Below are positions 36,561-49,108 of a stretch of DNA of 64,000 nucleotides, piece by piece. The position numbers and the translations under genes are program-made. Source of the stretch: Valencia hispanica (lineage: Eukaryota; Chordata; Actinopteri; Cyprinodontiformes; Valenciidae). Within the stretch, counting starts at the first letter, position 1; each line of letters starts with the position of its first letter. The stretch is taken from contig OY747715.1 of the NCBI GenBank assembly GCA_963556495.2, positions 15,845,239 through 15,909,238 of the forward strand, written 5' to 3'. Below the pieces are notes generated by a model. That model ran no database searches and was not told the DNA's origin. It saw only the letters and a list, made by a program, of their open reading frames with translations.

Positions 36561-39500
36561 TGGCAGCCACAATTGAAAAAATATATATAAATGGAGACAA
36601 GTAAGAGAAAATAGCAGACTGAGGAGATATGGTTGATAATTCCTCCAGCAGCGTAAGTTTACAACACAGAACTGTAGAGATACCATAGAATAACCTATGT
36701 TACTCAAGTTTTAAGCCTGGACTTAAGCATAGACAGGATGTCTGCATCAAGTACAAAAACTAGGAGCTCTTTTCAATGGAGACGATCCTGAAAACTGCCA
36801 CAAACCACAATCACAACAAATACCATTGTCTCCCAGGATCCCGGAGGAGCCCTCAGATGTTATGATCTGGCTCAAAAGACCACATCAAAGAGAGAAACCA
36901 AGAATATGTCAAAGTTCCTAAAGAATAATTTATTTAACCCAAATTAAGCTAAAACCAAAGTTTCTGGAATGTAGGGTGAAAGTCAGACAAACCAGTGGTG
37001 GATGGTGGTTGTGTACAAGTGACAAATCTATTTGAAAGTAAAAAAATAAAAAATAAACGAAGAAACTAAAGGTGGCAGGATATCTCTGGAGGAGAGCAGA
37101 GACAAGTTGGTTGGCAGGCAGGATTGAAACATCTGAGGAGCTCATTGGACCCCATGTTATCCATATCACACTAATCAAAGAATTACGACAAAGGTATTTT
37201 CCTAACCCAACCACAAGTAGACATACAGTGCTTTGCAATGCTGCAGAAAATAAGAATTTTTCAGTCTTTGAGGTTAGGAGGTATTTTAAGGTAAAATCAC
37301 AATTAGCTGGCTTTGATAAATATGATGACCATCTGTTGTGAGTAGGTGTCCCCCTTTATGTACAGAATAAAAGTCAGACAACATGAGTACCATATAAATC
37401 AAAATGCTTTTTGATGCTCATCAGACTCGTACCAAACATATAATATCTCTAAAGTTGCTGCATTCTACTAAATCACAACTTTTCCTCATCTACTTTTGGA
37501 GAAAGTGCTAAAACCTGGGATGTTCTGTGTTACCTTATTGGAGAAAGGAAACTAACTCTTAGGCTTTCAACAGCACTGTTCTTTTCCGCAGCACAGAATC
37601 AGACGCAACCTGTTGCCAACACAGACACTTTCACTTTTGGAGTGATCCCTTGCCAGCTTTACTTAAAAAGGGACAAAAGAGGATGTGAACTGCAGTTTAC
37701 CTCTTGCTCTGCAGCAGCAATGGTTGAATAAAGCTATAGCCTGGGTGTGTTTGGGAAAAAACAGAACTTCAGGTCATTTCTCACTTTTTCTTCTCTCTGT
37801 CTAAGCCTTGTGTGAGCTTTCAGACTTGGGTTTAGGGCTAAAGTTAAAACAGGGTTCATGGAAAGGTAACTGATCAACATGGTTAAGGAAGGTCTGATGA
37901 TTAAAATCAAATATCCTTCTAAATAGACAGACAAAAAGACAGAATTTGGAAATCCTAACTCAAAGGCATCTCATGCTGTTGGTTAAGGTTAATGATGATT
38001 ATTATGAGGATGGGGTAGACATTTCAGCTTCTTCTGCAGTTAAGAGACACATAATAGACTCACTGATGACTTCTATCCAACACCTCCACACATGTGCTCA
38101 AGAACACACACAGATAACGACACACACAGATGACAATGTATGACAATAATTTGCACCCACAAAAGTTTGCACACAAGCCATTAGAGGAGATCACCACACA
38201 TGTGTGACCATCCATTAAAACCGACAATCAAATCCCAGTATGGAGGGGCAGGAGAACCAAGATTCATCAACAACCAAGATGAGGGGAGGCTTTAACACAG
38301 AGGGCAAAGAGAACGGAATAAGATGAAATCACCTCCTCCGCAAAGCCGGGTTTGCATTGTTCCAGCACAGACAACATGTTGGTAATTTGCACCTTAATAG
38401 GATGGCCAACCTCTGGGGCAAAACATGCTCTTCAAATAGTCCTCTTTCACAAATCTTGCCTAAAGCCTGAGGGCATGAACACGGAGAGGTTGAGCTGCTC
38501 CACATGCAGTGATTGTGAAAATGCAGCACTGCCCCCTTATGGCTATCTGTGGAAAAGCAGGAGCAGAACTTTGCAATCAAAATAATTTATTTTGAATCTT
38601 TATTTTATAGAATATGAAAACATCTATGCATAAAATTATATGTTTGGAAGGTAAAAAAAGTAAAAAGACCTCACATGGTGTGATCATTCTTAATGAAACC
38701 TGAGTATCATAATAAAATATTTAGAGGGACTTTCTGACGTGTTAAAAATTTATAACTTGGGTGATTTGTGTTGAAAGTAATTCAGTTTTGTTAGGGCCAG
38801 GGACTCATAAAAGTTTATGAAATAGACCTAAGTTAATTTAAAAATAGATTCATTCATTCTTTTCTGACCATATCAAAGACAGCTTTATGTGTTCAACTGA
38901 TTTATTTTTCTCTAAATTGATTGTTGATGCAAAAGCAGAAATGGCTGAATAATTAAAAAATTGTGTCGCCTCATGATGCTGACAGACTATGAAGGGTTGT
39001 TGACAGCTGAATGTCACAAAAAGGAATAGTATTTGGGAAGTGGGAAAGAAAAGAAAACTTAAAAGATTACTTGCAGCCCTTTGAGCCTTGGGTTACATTC
39101 TGTTGTCTGGTCATTTATTTGCACGGTGCTGCAGACATCACAGAGGACCGAGAGACTCAAGGACGCTGACCTCAACCCTTTTATAACGAGAGAGAAACCT
39201 TGAGAACGCATGACAAATAGGTGGAACAACTCTGGAAAGCGCCACTGTTACGTTTGACGACCACTGATATGGTGCTGCAAGAACAGATTTGGGAGCCAAA
39301 TCAGTGTCTGTGTGTACAGCATATGTGCATGTTTCTTCTGTTCAATGTTCATAACATGACAAGACACCATATTCTTCTTGTTTGTTCTACATGCCCAGGT
39401 CCAAGTGTCCCTTTCATGATATAAGTTAAACATTTTCTTGGCAGTCAAGATGGTATGGTAATTAAAAGCCTAATTTCAAGCATCTTAACATTTCTATTCT

Positions 39501-42089
39501 CTGTCTTGCTGCCACTCTCCATTCGTTGTAGCTACAACTTTAAATATAATCTAAACAGGCTTTTTGCTAAAATTTCTCTGACTTTTGCCTTCACTCCTGT
39601 CGACGAACTAACAAGCAAAGCAACATCTCTCCAAAATAAACAACCTTCTGTTGTGAGACCTTGTTGACATTTACAGTTTGAGATCTCACAGTCAACTGTA
39701 GCTGTTAATGAACCAGAGTCTCACATTCTTCTTTTTATGGAATGGGAATAAAAAAGGTAATTGATTAGAGCAGACGGCATCATTTGCTTGATCACATTCC
39801 CATTCGTTTTATTAAAACACCCCCAAAGAGGTAGGCGTAAACCAACTCTGTACTTATCAAAATAATGTACTGGGTTCATAAAAAAGTAATAACCATCTGC
39901 TACTTTAAAAAGGATAGGTGGATAAACTTCAGAGATGTCACAAACTCAGGTAAATGCTTAAAGTTTTGAATATGGAATAAGCTGCTTAACAAGAGAAAAA
40001 TTAGTTTTGAATATGTCATAAACTTTTTATTAACAAAAGAAAAACCTAAAAACATTACCTAAAAAAAATAGAAAAGATGACTTTTCTGCTTTTTTTTATT
40101 TTTAAGAGAGACCACTGAGCTCAAAGATCTGATAAGGAGTCTGCTTGGTATAATGTGCAGCCACCCAGCCCTGTTCACACAACCTCAACTTGATGTCTCC
40201 AAAAACCTGTCAGGGATGTATTTTTGCAATGGTTTCTTGATGTATGCTGGTACTTATCCACATAAAAACCCCTTTAAGTAAAACCAAAATCTTACAGTGG
40301 AGTCAGAAGTTAAAGGGAAGACAGTGTGGCAGCCATAATCCAGAGGTGATAGAGTAATACATAGTAAGGGCCCCAAACACAGATCCTTGTGGTACACCGT
40401 ATGGACTGAAAGTTTCTATCATCTTTCACAACATTGTATGAGGGGCACACACAAGCAAAGGTTCCAGTTCTCCCTTTGTTAATTTGGACAAAGTTCCCAG
40501 CTATCCAACGTTCAATGAAACATCTCCATCTTAGAAACGTCTTGGAGATTCATATAGATACAAAACTGAATATCAGCTGTGTAGCAGGGATATGAAATGT
40601 GCTCAAAATGTGCTCAACAGAGAGAAGACACAGGACCTGATGGTACACCATAGTCAAGAAACCAACATTTAAAAGCAGCCACACAAAAGGATTGTTAAAA
40701 AAGATTACTCCAAAGCACACTGCAATACACCCATCTAGTCTCTGACTATTGAGCAATGAGCATTATATGTTGGTTTACTCAGCAGTGCTTTTTTCCGGGA
40801 TATCATCCCCATCATGTGGGATCTTCAATCTCAAAGCAGCCACAGTTCTTTAAATTACCGAGCCTATGTCAATGGAAATGTTTAAAACTTTGTGTTTCAA
40901 TTATAGCACTAAATAGTTCAAAGACATTAAAACAAACAACCAAAAATCACAGACTGTCAAGCTAATCTCTTAGCTTGCTAAAGGTTCATGACAGGTTTAT
41001 GAAACAGTTGATAGCATTAGTCATTCTGATAAGGAAGACCGTAATTATAATATTTGCCAGACAGAGAGATATACTAAATACTGTATGAAACAAGACATGG
41101 CAGTTTAATGAAACAGGAACCACCTTGCTTTTACATTCGTACACGTGGCAGCAAACGCACATAAACCCAAGGGCAGATCTGCAAAGACTGTACAGATGAC
41201 AGAATACCTTTCCAAGCTGTTTTGCTTCACACATTTTCATTTAGACAGGAATATGCTAAAAGCCAGCCCCCATGTGTTAGCACGTACCTCAGGAGCCAGG
41301 TTTCCGTTTTTCCACCTCCTGCTCTCAGCTTCTGCTCCAGACAAAGTCACAACTTCAAAGTCAAAACAGTGGAGAGGTGAGACACACGCTCACACACACA
41401 TCTGTGTGCATGCAGGTCGCACACATTGCAACGCCTAGGAGTCCTGTTTCCTTTTTTTCTGAATTTCCTCTCCTGTCACGCGATGGGGCTCCTTGACCCT
41501 TTGGGACATACTTTTGAGGCTGTGTGTAATGTCATCAATGTGTTTTAGAGGAATCCCACCTTGGGCTGAGCTTTAACTCTTGTCATCAGACCAGCTCTTC
41601 TAACAGGGTAGTTAATTTAACCTTTTCTCCCCCTCATCACCAACTGCTTTTATAAACTAAAAGTAAATTATCTTTAAACCTCACTTTGATTTAGGTAAAT
41701 CTGACCACATGCCACTTTGTCTATTCTTTCTTAATCAGAACGTTTTGCTGACTTGCGTGCACTCATCCCATGTTAATATCCCAAATATGCGACACAGTCC
41801 AAAAAGAACTCTTGTTCTGATCCATTCTGTTACGTATCTTGAAAAATACTGTATTTTGAATAGATTTCAGACCGAAAAGGCATTCAATTTGAGTTTAGAA
41901 CCAGCAGAAGCTCAATTCTAGACGAATCAATAGCTTTGATGGCTGTGGATTCCAGCTTTGAAACTGAAAATCTTGTTTTTGGATTTGTAATAGGAAATTA
42001 ATGGTAATTCATTTAATACCCTCTGAACTTCATGTACAAACCATTGACTTTAAGCCATCAATAATAAGAAAAACTGTTTTTCCTTGATA
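36561..42089. other. Unassigned AT-rich DNA
   Basis: About 5.5 kb without a recognisable gene, RNA gene or repeat family. Frames here (for example 37072-37341, 38352-38585, 41145-41438) lack domain features, splice context or codon bias. I specifically looked for small conserved exons and found none that I could defend. Confidence 0.4.
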
Positions 42090-42745
42090 CAGAAATTAGT
42101 TTTGGTCTTTACTTTTCTACATTTTGTCACAGTATAACCTTTAACTTCAATGTATTTTTTGTGATAATATGTACCAACACAAAGCAGCACATTGTTAAGT
42201 GGAAGGGAAATAAACTATGGTATACATTTTTCAAAAATCTAAGTGTTGCATGCTCCTGTGTTTGTCCTCCTTTCGACTAATACCCATCAAAAGAATAAAG
42301 CACAACCAGTTAGCTTCAGAAGTTACCTAATTAGCATGTAGTGTCCATCAGTGAAAAGTCCAGTATCAGTATAAAGCCAGCTGTTAGATGAAGGACTCAG
42401 CGATTTATTAGAGAACATCAGTTAAATAAAAGTGCATTGTTAAGATGAGGAAACACAGCAGTATAACAAACAGTATTGGAAGCTCTAAGCATCTCACAGA
42501 GATCTGGTTAATTCATTGCCTGAAAATGGAAACAGTATGGCAGGATGTGGCCTTCCATCTAAACCGCTGAGCAAGGACAGCATTTTTTAAAGAGGCAACC
42601 AAGTGGCCCAGGGTAACTCCGGAGGAGCTGCAGAGATCCACAGCTCAGGTAGGAGAATCTTTTGACAAAAACAGTCATGTGATCCAAAAATCTGGCCTTT
42701 AGGATAAAAGGGGCAATAGGAAAACCTTAAGCAGTCCAGTTTAAA
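42090..42745 (+). mobile_element. Tc1-like transposon relic
   Basis: Begins with ttctacattttgtcacagta, shared with the relic at 53.7 kb. It passes through a transposase 5' region (agaggcaaccaagtggccca, then ctccggaggagctgcagaga at about 42590-42640), which is the plus-strand counterpart of the minus-strand pieces at 33.4 and 62.3 kb. It is cut off before the catalytic domain. Confidence 0.65.
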
Positions 42746-43084
42746 AAAGACAATTGTGCTGTACATTAGATCATTTTGTGGTTGGCTCAGCCTTCACATA
42801 TGTGAGAGGAATGGTAGTGATGCATCCAAACATAGTCTTCCCCACACAGGGAGGTCAGTCAGCCTGCCTCTCTGTGCGACAGTAAACCTTTAATGAGCAA
42901 TAAAAAGCAGGCTGACCTTGAGCACTCGCTGGTTTGGAGCAGATCTGACAAAGTGCTGAACAAAGCAGTAGATAGGAGAGAGGACATCCAAGCGGCATAG
43001 GAAGGGATTGTCCTCTGTGTGAAGATTTTTATCTTATACAGTATGAGAAAATGGAAACTAGAACTGTTCTAATAACTTAAGGTT
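42746..43084. other. Unassigned DNA
   Basis: Nothing recognised. Confidence 0.4.
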
Positions 43085-43462
43085 ATGAATATAACCCCGG
43101 TTCTCTGATTAGCATGATTGTCTCTCCTGTGTGACCTCGTCAGAGGCTTAAATTTCATTACGCTCATTACACTCAGGGTCCAGGTCAACAGTCAGCCTTT
43201 CTGGATGAGGGTGAAATATTCCACCATGAGCCTGGGACAGCAGGTCCCTGCAAAGTGCTAACTGCCATGGTGGACCGCAGAGGAGTTGAAAAATCTCTAC
43301 CAACCACGGTTTCGCCGGCCTCCTTGGCACTATCAGGATCATGGCATACATTGATGTTTCAATCCACCCAGCAGATATTAGATCTTTCCAAAAAGTGAAT
43401 CTTTCTCCAATTAGATTTAGTTTTGTCACTTCTTTAATAAATATTTTCTCTAGGGCCATCAT
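43085..43462 (-). mobile_element. DIRS-like retrotransposon pol fragment
   Basis: The minus frame 43462-43148 contains ILIVPRRPAKPWLVEIFQLL, then CGPPWQLALCRDLLSQAHGG and IFHPHPERL. This is the P-W...L-R-x-D-L-L-S-Q-A-x-G...H-P-x-P-E pattern that I know from the region after RNase H in fish DIRS-type elements. The fragment is isolated: no RT or tyrosine recombinase is nearby. Just beyond is aaggttatgaatataacccc, a motif also typical of dispersed fish repeats. Confidence 0.55.
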
Positions 43463-45342
43463 CTGGTGATAATCTGAATATGTTCACAGCTCCGTTTTAT
43501 GACCAAATTCAGCTGCAGATAGAATCAGCTAAATGTTCAGTTATTTCAGATTGAATTGTCATTACGTGGTTGAAGTATGTTTTCTGTGAACAGAGTGTAG
43601 CAACTAAACCAAAGCAATAAAGACACCCACTTTTTCAGTTTAAAATTTTATTCATAGTCCAAATTAATATCAGTAGACTCAGAGAAATAAAAGTTAATTG
43701 TTCCTTTTTTCAACATTCTTTTAAACAAAAATATAACAATTATTTACAATCACTTGTAAAAAATACATAAAAAGCGTACGAGCTAAATTCATGTTTGTCT
43801 TTCTAAAAGACATAAGTTACAACATTTATACGCGTGAGACGAAAAAGCCAACGTTAAGCCACAGACCGAGTTAATACCTCTTTGTACAAGATTGTGCAGC
43901 TCACTCTCCACATTTAAGCTTATTGTGCATTTCTGCTGTAATGCCAGAAGATGTTTACACAAACACACACAGACAAAAAAAAGAAGACACATTCACATCT
44001 CTCTTATTGCATTCCAGGAAACAAGGAAAAAGATGATAGAGTACGGAAGGCTAAATTATATTCTGACTGAGGTGAGGAAACTGAAGTTTTTCTTGTATTT
44101 TGAAAAGAAACAGCATCAGGTTATCTGCAGAATGCTTTTTTTTTGAGTGAGGAAACAAAGGGGGTCAGTAAAGCTTTAGGAGGGAGATAACAAAACAAAC
44201 TTAGAAATAAAACTTTTGCTTGATTTTGTTTCGCTCTCATGTATGATCCAAACAATTTATACTAAAGTACATCATCAAGAAATAAATGTTTTAGCTTAAA
44301 GATTTGATACAGAGCAGTAATACTGCAGAGATGTAATGAGAAATTGGCTGTTGATCCGTATGACTTTTTTTTTTTACTTTACCAAACTAATTATAATGTA
44401 GGCTACTACTGAGTGAAGAAGTCTTCAATGTACTTATTTTGAGCTTTAGTGATGAGCTTCTTAAAAGGAACTCAATTGTGTAGACACATCAAGACATGTC
44501 TGCAGTTCCTTCAGGCTGCGGGAGAGCGAGAGAGGGCACCTTTGAACTTTCAACCTCTATCTGTAATCAGACATCCTGGATTTGGAAATGTTGGCAGGTT
44601 TTTAGAAATCCAGAAGTTAAGACTCACATGGAGAAGCCTGTTTTTGCAATGCCAGTTCTGCTAACTGATAACATAAGTTGCTTAAGAAAGCAACGAATGT
44701 GAACTTGTTCACTGTTTTGTCTTAGTTTTAGAATAGTGTTGAAATCTTGTTTTACAGTAAAGGTTCTCCCAGATACATAATGTGACGTCACTTCTGGTCA
44801 TAATGCAAATAATCTATCTCCACTCACTCAAGGAAGTAAAAGAAAATATGTTTTGACTCTGTTCTTATAATTTTCTTTTATTATACTTTTTAAAAAGGAA
44901 TCTGAATAGAATGAAATCTGTATTTTAAATACTGGGCAGAACATTCTGATGGATGCATTTCTGTAATACTTATTTCAGTTAAAGAATTTAAGAAAAGGAA
45001 TTGGGTAAAACTTCATAATCATTTGAAAAACAAATTAATAAGAGAGCTGAGCTGATGGTCATGATGCAGTCTTATGATTTGTAAAAACCTTCAGCACTGG
45101 AGGGAAATGCATCCGGTAAGCGGAAAGAGAAGACGCGTTAAAAGTTTTATGCCGAGCTGAAGTGACAGGATTAAAAAGAGACTGAAAGAGGGAAATGTGG
45201 AATTAGAGCGAGGCTTCCTCATTTTTGGTTCAAACAGGCGGGGGTATATTGGCATCAAAAACCTCCTTTAAGCGTCAGAGTTTGCATGAACTCGCCTTGT
45301 GTCATGAAACCAGTGGCAAGAGACTCAAACGGGGCCAGCCTT
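43463..45342. other. Downstream flank of rapgef6
   Basis: AT-rich, no coding signal. AATAAA on the minus strand at 43647-43652 could serve as a distal poly(A) signal if the rapgef6 3' UTR extends this far (about 4 kb). That is not established. Confidence 0.35.
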
Positions 45343-45665
45343 CAATAATAATAATAATAATGGCTTGCATATAAATAGCGCTTTTCAAGACTCTCAAAGC
45401 GCTTTACAACTCCATTATTCATTCACTCTCACATTCACACACTGGTGGAAGCAAGCTATGATTATAGCCACAGCTGCCCTGGAGCAGACCGACAGAAGCG
45501 AGGCTGCCATATCGCGCCATCGGCCCCTCTGGCCAACACCAGTAGGCAAGGGAGGTGAAGTGTCTTGCCCAAGGACAAAACGACATGTAGCAGGTGGAAG
45601 CTGGAATCGAACCCACAATTTCTGGTTTGCAGGCTGACAACTCTACCACTGAGCTACAGCAGCCC
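45343..45665 (-). mobile_element. tRNA-derived SINE with LINE-like tail
   Basis: On the minus strand the head is tRNA-like: GGGCTGCTGTAGCTCAGTGG with an A box (TAGCTCAGTGGTAGAG, 45656-45641) and a B box (GGTTCGATTCC, 45613-45603). The two boxes are spaced as in a tRNA-derived Pol III promoter. The body runs about 200 bp. The 3' part has GTAAAGCGCTTTGAGAG and GAAAAGCGCTATTTATATGC, then (ATT)n. That tail resembles the LINE 3' ends at 17.3 and 17.6 kb, consistent with borrowing LINE reverse transcriptase. It lies within the possible 3' UTR or flank of rapgef6, in the same orientation. Confidence 0.85.
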
Positions 45666-46640
45666 AAGTAGGCAGAAGCCATCAAAGCAAAACTGCAGAC
45701 TACAGAAGTTTTGTGTTGGAAATAGTGTGCGAGTGGTGCAGCACCTAGAGAGTGAAAAAGAAAACCTATTTTGATCGCAACCTCCCAAATACAATGCTAC
45801 AACACACAAACACGCTATTACATCCTCCCAAAACTCAGCAGCAATTACACTCAAAGATCCGAAGTGGCAGCAAACACAGAGCATGAAAGGGGGGGAGAAT
45901 GTATCATAAAAATGACAAGAACCGACACTAATTCTTTAAAGACTCCTGCAGCAGAGCCTTCACAACTTTGTTTTTCTTTCACCAAAAATATTCAAAAATA
46001 GCCTCTATAGAGAACCCTCTCTGCACATTTATACAGACTAAGTTTACTTTAAATTATGGCAAAGGAACAGCAAAAATATATATGTACAGATTTATATATC
46101 TGCTGTGTATCTATCTATCTATATATATTTATATTAGCATCGATCATTTCAAGTCTTTGTGTGGCAAAACAAATTACAAGAAGCAAACACAAGACAGAAA
46201 GAGGGAGGAAAAGAACAAGTGATTCCAGTTACACCCCCTCTGTTAACCCCCCCCCAAACATTTTTCATCTCACTGTACAAATCTGCCCCTGCTTTCAATA
46301 CAAAGAAATCTTCAAGCGTTTTCTTTAAATATTTCACAAAATACATGTAGATTGGCAGACTTTTTTTTTTCTCTTGTTGCATCCTCCTTTTGGATGAGAA
46401 GCAGGACAGGAGAGGTACACGGTGAGCACAAAATAATGCTGCGTCAGCATAATCCTGCTGCATTATAAACAAATTTACAACTAAACCCGGAGCGGTGCGC
46501 TCTCCAGCTCGTAACTCTATAGACAACTAGTCTGATAAACACTGTAAACAAAATACGTAAGCGTTGACGTAAACACGGTCCTTTTTTGATTTTGGCGTGT
46601 GTGCGGGAGTCTATGTGCATGCACATCGTGTTCCCACGCA
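45666..46640. other. Flank or extended 3' UTR of rapgef6
   Basis: No coding signal. Includes short (TCTA)n/(TA)n near 46105-46135 and a (C)n run at 46249-46256. Confidence 0.35.
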
Positions 46641-47597
46641 GTGCTAATTTATTGTTTTATTACAGCTGCTGCAATAAAATGAAAGCGTGCGTTTTACTCT
46701 AAGGGAAGCAGCAAGGCATTTGTTCTTCAGCTCATTAAAAACGAGTTATAATACAGGTTTTATAGAACATGCAGGAGGCAGCAGGCCGCTGAAGTACCTC
46801 ACGCGGCAGACAGAACGAGCAGGGAGGGAGGTGGATGGGTGAAGGTGATGCAAAGTTTCAGAACAACGGTTGGAGGGATGCTTTTTATCTTCTGTCAAGT
46901 GAAGGACAGGACAGTAAGTGCTAAACACAGATGAGTGGGTTTTCTGCCGATCTGGTGGGAATTTTTTTGTCCTTTTCTTTCCCACTATTTGAAAAATATA
47001 CTGAGGAGCTTTACTCCAATTTAAATTTTTACACACTTCCCTAAGGAATTTATCAGTGCCTACACTAACACTTGAAAATCTAAATCCCCCCCCCCCCTTT
47101 TGAGCTTCATCGTTTACATTCAATCTTTCTTTGAAGCTGACATATAAAAGAATGATTTCTAGGAATTCACATTAGCAAGCACAGAAATCCAACTGATCAA
47201 AGCAAAAGCTCAAACAAGGTAGAGCGAATCGACTAAAAGAACAACATAATACATCTGCAGATGAGTGAGCCCGGAGAGTGAATGGAGGTACGTGGTGGTC
47301 TGTTTTTCCAGCGAAGCATAAATATCGTTGCTCCTTCCTTCTCATTAAAAAAAAAAGTCCATTTCCTGCAATGTGATCCCATCATGCCGCCTCTTTCAGC
47401 TTTGTTCAGAAGTTCTCATTTTAAAAAAAATTGTGAAACAGGTCCATAAAAGCTGGAGTCCCGAGAGGTGGAGAGAGGTCACATGACCCACTGGATCATA
47501 TGTGGAGTTGGATGATGTGCTCTGACGATGATGACCACAGGCTGATTGTTCAGTCCTACGTCGGATCAACGGTAATACGTGTTCTGAGGATGTAACC
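46640..47597 (-). other. rapgef6 3' UTR (minimal extent)
   Basis: Sequence following the TAA at 47600-47598 up to the first paired AATAAA signals. It is inferred to be transcribed because it is contiguous with the terminal exon. A (C)n run near 47085 and poly-purine stretches are the only features. The frames 46746-47123 and 47396-47620 on the minus strand are not translated: the latter begins at the terminal exon but in the wrong phase. Confidence 0.55.
46648..46661 (-). terminator. Candidate proximal poly(A) signals of rapgef6
   Basis: Two AATAAA hexamers on the minus strand, at 46661-46656 and 46653-46648, about 940 bp after the stop codon. They are the first canonical pair that I see in that direction. 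Cleavage would be expected near 46.63 kb. Confidence 0.45.
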
Positions 47598-47620
47598 TTA
47601 CACCGCCGACACTTGTTCAT
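47598..47620 (-). CDS. rapgef6: rapgef6 terminal coding exon (VSAV end)
   Basis: After the acceptor tatcttttccag, the exon carries two bases completing an Asp codon, then GAA CAA GTG TCG GCG GTG TAA. The protein therefore ends EQVSAV. This is the class of C-terminal PDZ-ligand ending known for PDZ-GEF proteins (RAPGEF2 and RAPGEF6), which lets the exchange factor dock on PDZ scaffolds at junctions. Only 23 coding bases lie in this exon; the rest is 3' UTR. The overlapping ATG frame starting MNKCRRC uses another phase and would not give the conserved end. Phase fits the donor at 48764/48763. Confidence 0.93.
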
Positions 47621-48763
47621 CTGGAAAAGATAAGATGTGACAACATTTTACATTTTTAGGGTGGTTCTAAAGTCTGAAAGCAAAACAAAGAACTAGATAA
47701 AAAAATTAGAAAGGTTAGAAAGGTTTTGCAAAGACCAAAGTGGTCTAACATAATGTGAATACTTTAAGTATGATAAAACAATAAAATTAGACCCAAAATA
47801 AGTTATATCTAACATAACAGCAGAGTTGTACTTATGACTGAACTGCAGTCTATATCTTGTATTTCAACATCAGTAACAAACCGCTGAATTCACATAGTCA
47901 TACCGGAAGTGGCACTTAATCCATTTATATAACACTTCAAACTGCAAATCTTTGTTTACATTTGATGGTTTGGTTTGAAATTAGTGGGAAAGCTTATTGT
48001 AAAACATCACTTTTTTGTAGGAAAATGTGTCAGTTGAATTAATTATTCAACAAATAAAGATGGAAATAATTATACAAAAATATATATGTGACAGCCCTAC
48101 AGGTGTTCATGAGTCTAGGCCTGAAGATTATGCTCATCTGGGTTTTCACTGCTTTTTGTTAAGTTTCATAAGAAAAAGAATGTAGATGAAATTATTATCC
48201 ACACCAAAGCAATGCAATACAGGCTGCTAATGACAACCTGCTTAAAGAGATGCATCTGTGTTTTTAATTACCAACATGAAAAGAAAAAACTTTGATTTTC
48301 ACGTGATACAAACTAGTATCAGAGAGTGAGTGGTGAACATATGGAACGCACAAGTTTTGCATTTTACTGACAACCGGTGGAGTCAGACAGAAAAAATGCA
48401 AGGTGATGCTAAATAAACGAAACACTGGTAATAATTAAAAATTACATACATTCTATTGTTGGTAAGTGTATGACATTATATTGAATTCTATTTTTACATT
48501 TGGAGAAGTTAATTAGTTCTCTGTTGCCTTATTGTTTGCTTGGACAAATAAATAAAAAAATTGGAGAGAAATAAATGTTTTTATGTTGACTTTAAAAATA
48601 AAAACTAACAAGAAAAGCACTCAGAGAGCGCAGACCTTTTACAAATTTCAAGTAGTTTTAGCTGTTTTTTTGTTGTGTTTTTTACAATATGGTTATTAAA
48701 GGAAAGGGGACCAAATGGGAATCAAATTATTTCATCAAGTACTGGAAATATGAAAGGACCTAC
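47621..48763 (-). other. Last rapgef6 intron
   Basis: 1.14 kb between donor gtaggt (48763-48758) and acceptor tatcttttccag. AT-rich, no named repeat or ORF. Confidence 0.85.
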
Positions 48764-49108
48764 CATCCTCACTATCGGCCAGGTCCTGCGATGGGGGGCA
48801 GATGCTGGGCTGTCTGGAGTGGCCCTGTGTTGGGCTGGCTGTTCGGGAGTCTTGGTATTGGAGGTGAAGCCTCCGCGCCTCAGCCACACCACTGGCCGCT
48901 CCGGGGCTCTGCAGGAGCTTGCTCCTCTGCAGGGCCACGCTGTAGTCTGGAGGTCTAAGGTGAGGAGGTCGGGGTACAGGAGACCCCGGCCCGCTGACTA
49001 CTCCGTCTGGGACCCCGAGATCGCCCAGAGCCAGACCCTGGTAGCCTGGAGGGGTGGGAGGGGGAGCTCGGTAACGCTCATCCTTAGTGGGGGAGGTGAC
49101 ACAGTACA
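48764..49108 (-). CDS. rapgef6: rapgef6 penultimate exon
   Basis: 345 nt. The acceptor ccatccag precedes TG TAC TGT; with the G left by the previous exon this gives V-Y-C-V-T-S-P. It continues with DERYRAPPPTPPGYQG (a proline-rich motif), RPPDYSVALQRSKLL, and ends LADSED at donor GGATG|GTAGGT. From memory, RAPGEF6 has VYCVTSP...DRYREPPPTPPGYLG and PPDYSVAVQRSKM here, a closer fit than RAPGEF2, so this exon supports rapgef6. The segment is part of the disordered C-terminal tail, and PPPTPP is a possible SH3/WW ligand. Plus-strand frames over the same bases (48675-49193) are shadows. Confidence 0.93.

Noticed and set aside
45600..45665. A tRNA gene suggested by A and B boxes
   Set aside because: The boxes are continuous with a SINE body and LINE-like tail, and the cloverleaf stems do not pair well. 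It is a tRNA-derived SINE head.
47396..47620. 74-codon frame starting MNKCRRC at the terminal exon
   Set aside because: Its phase does not match the donor at 48764. The spliced phase gives EQVSAV and a stop, as in the family.
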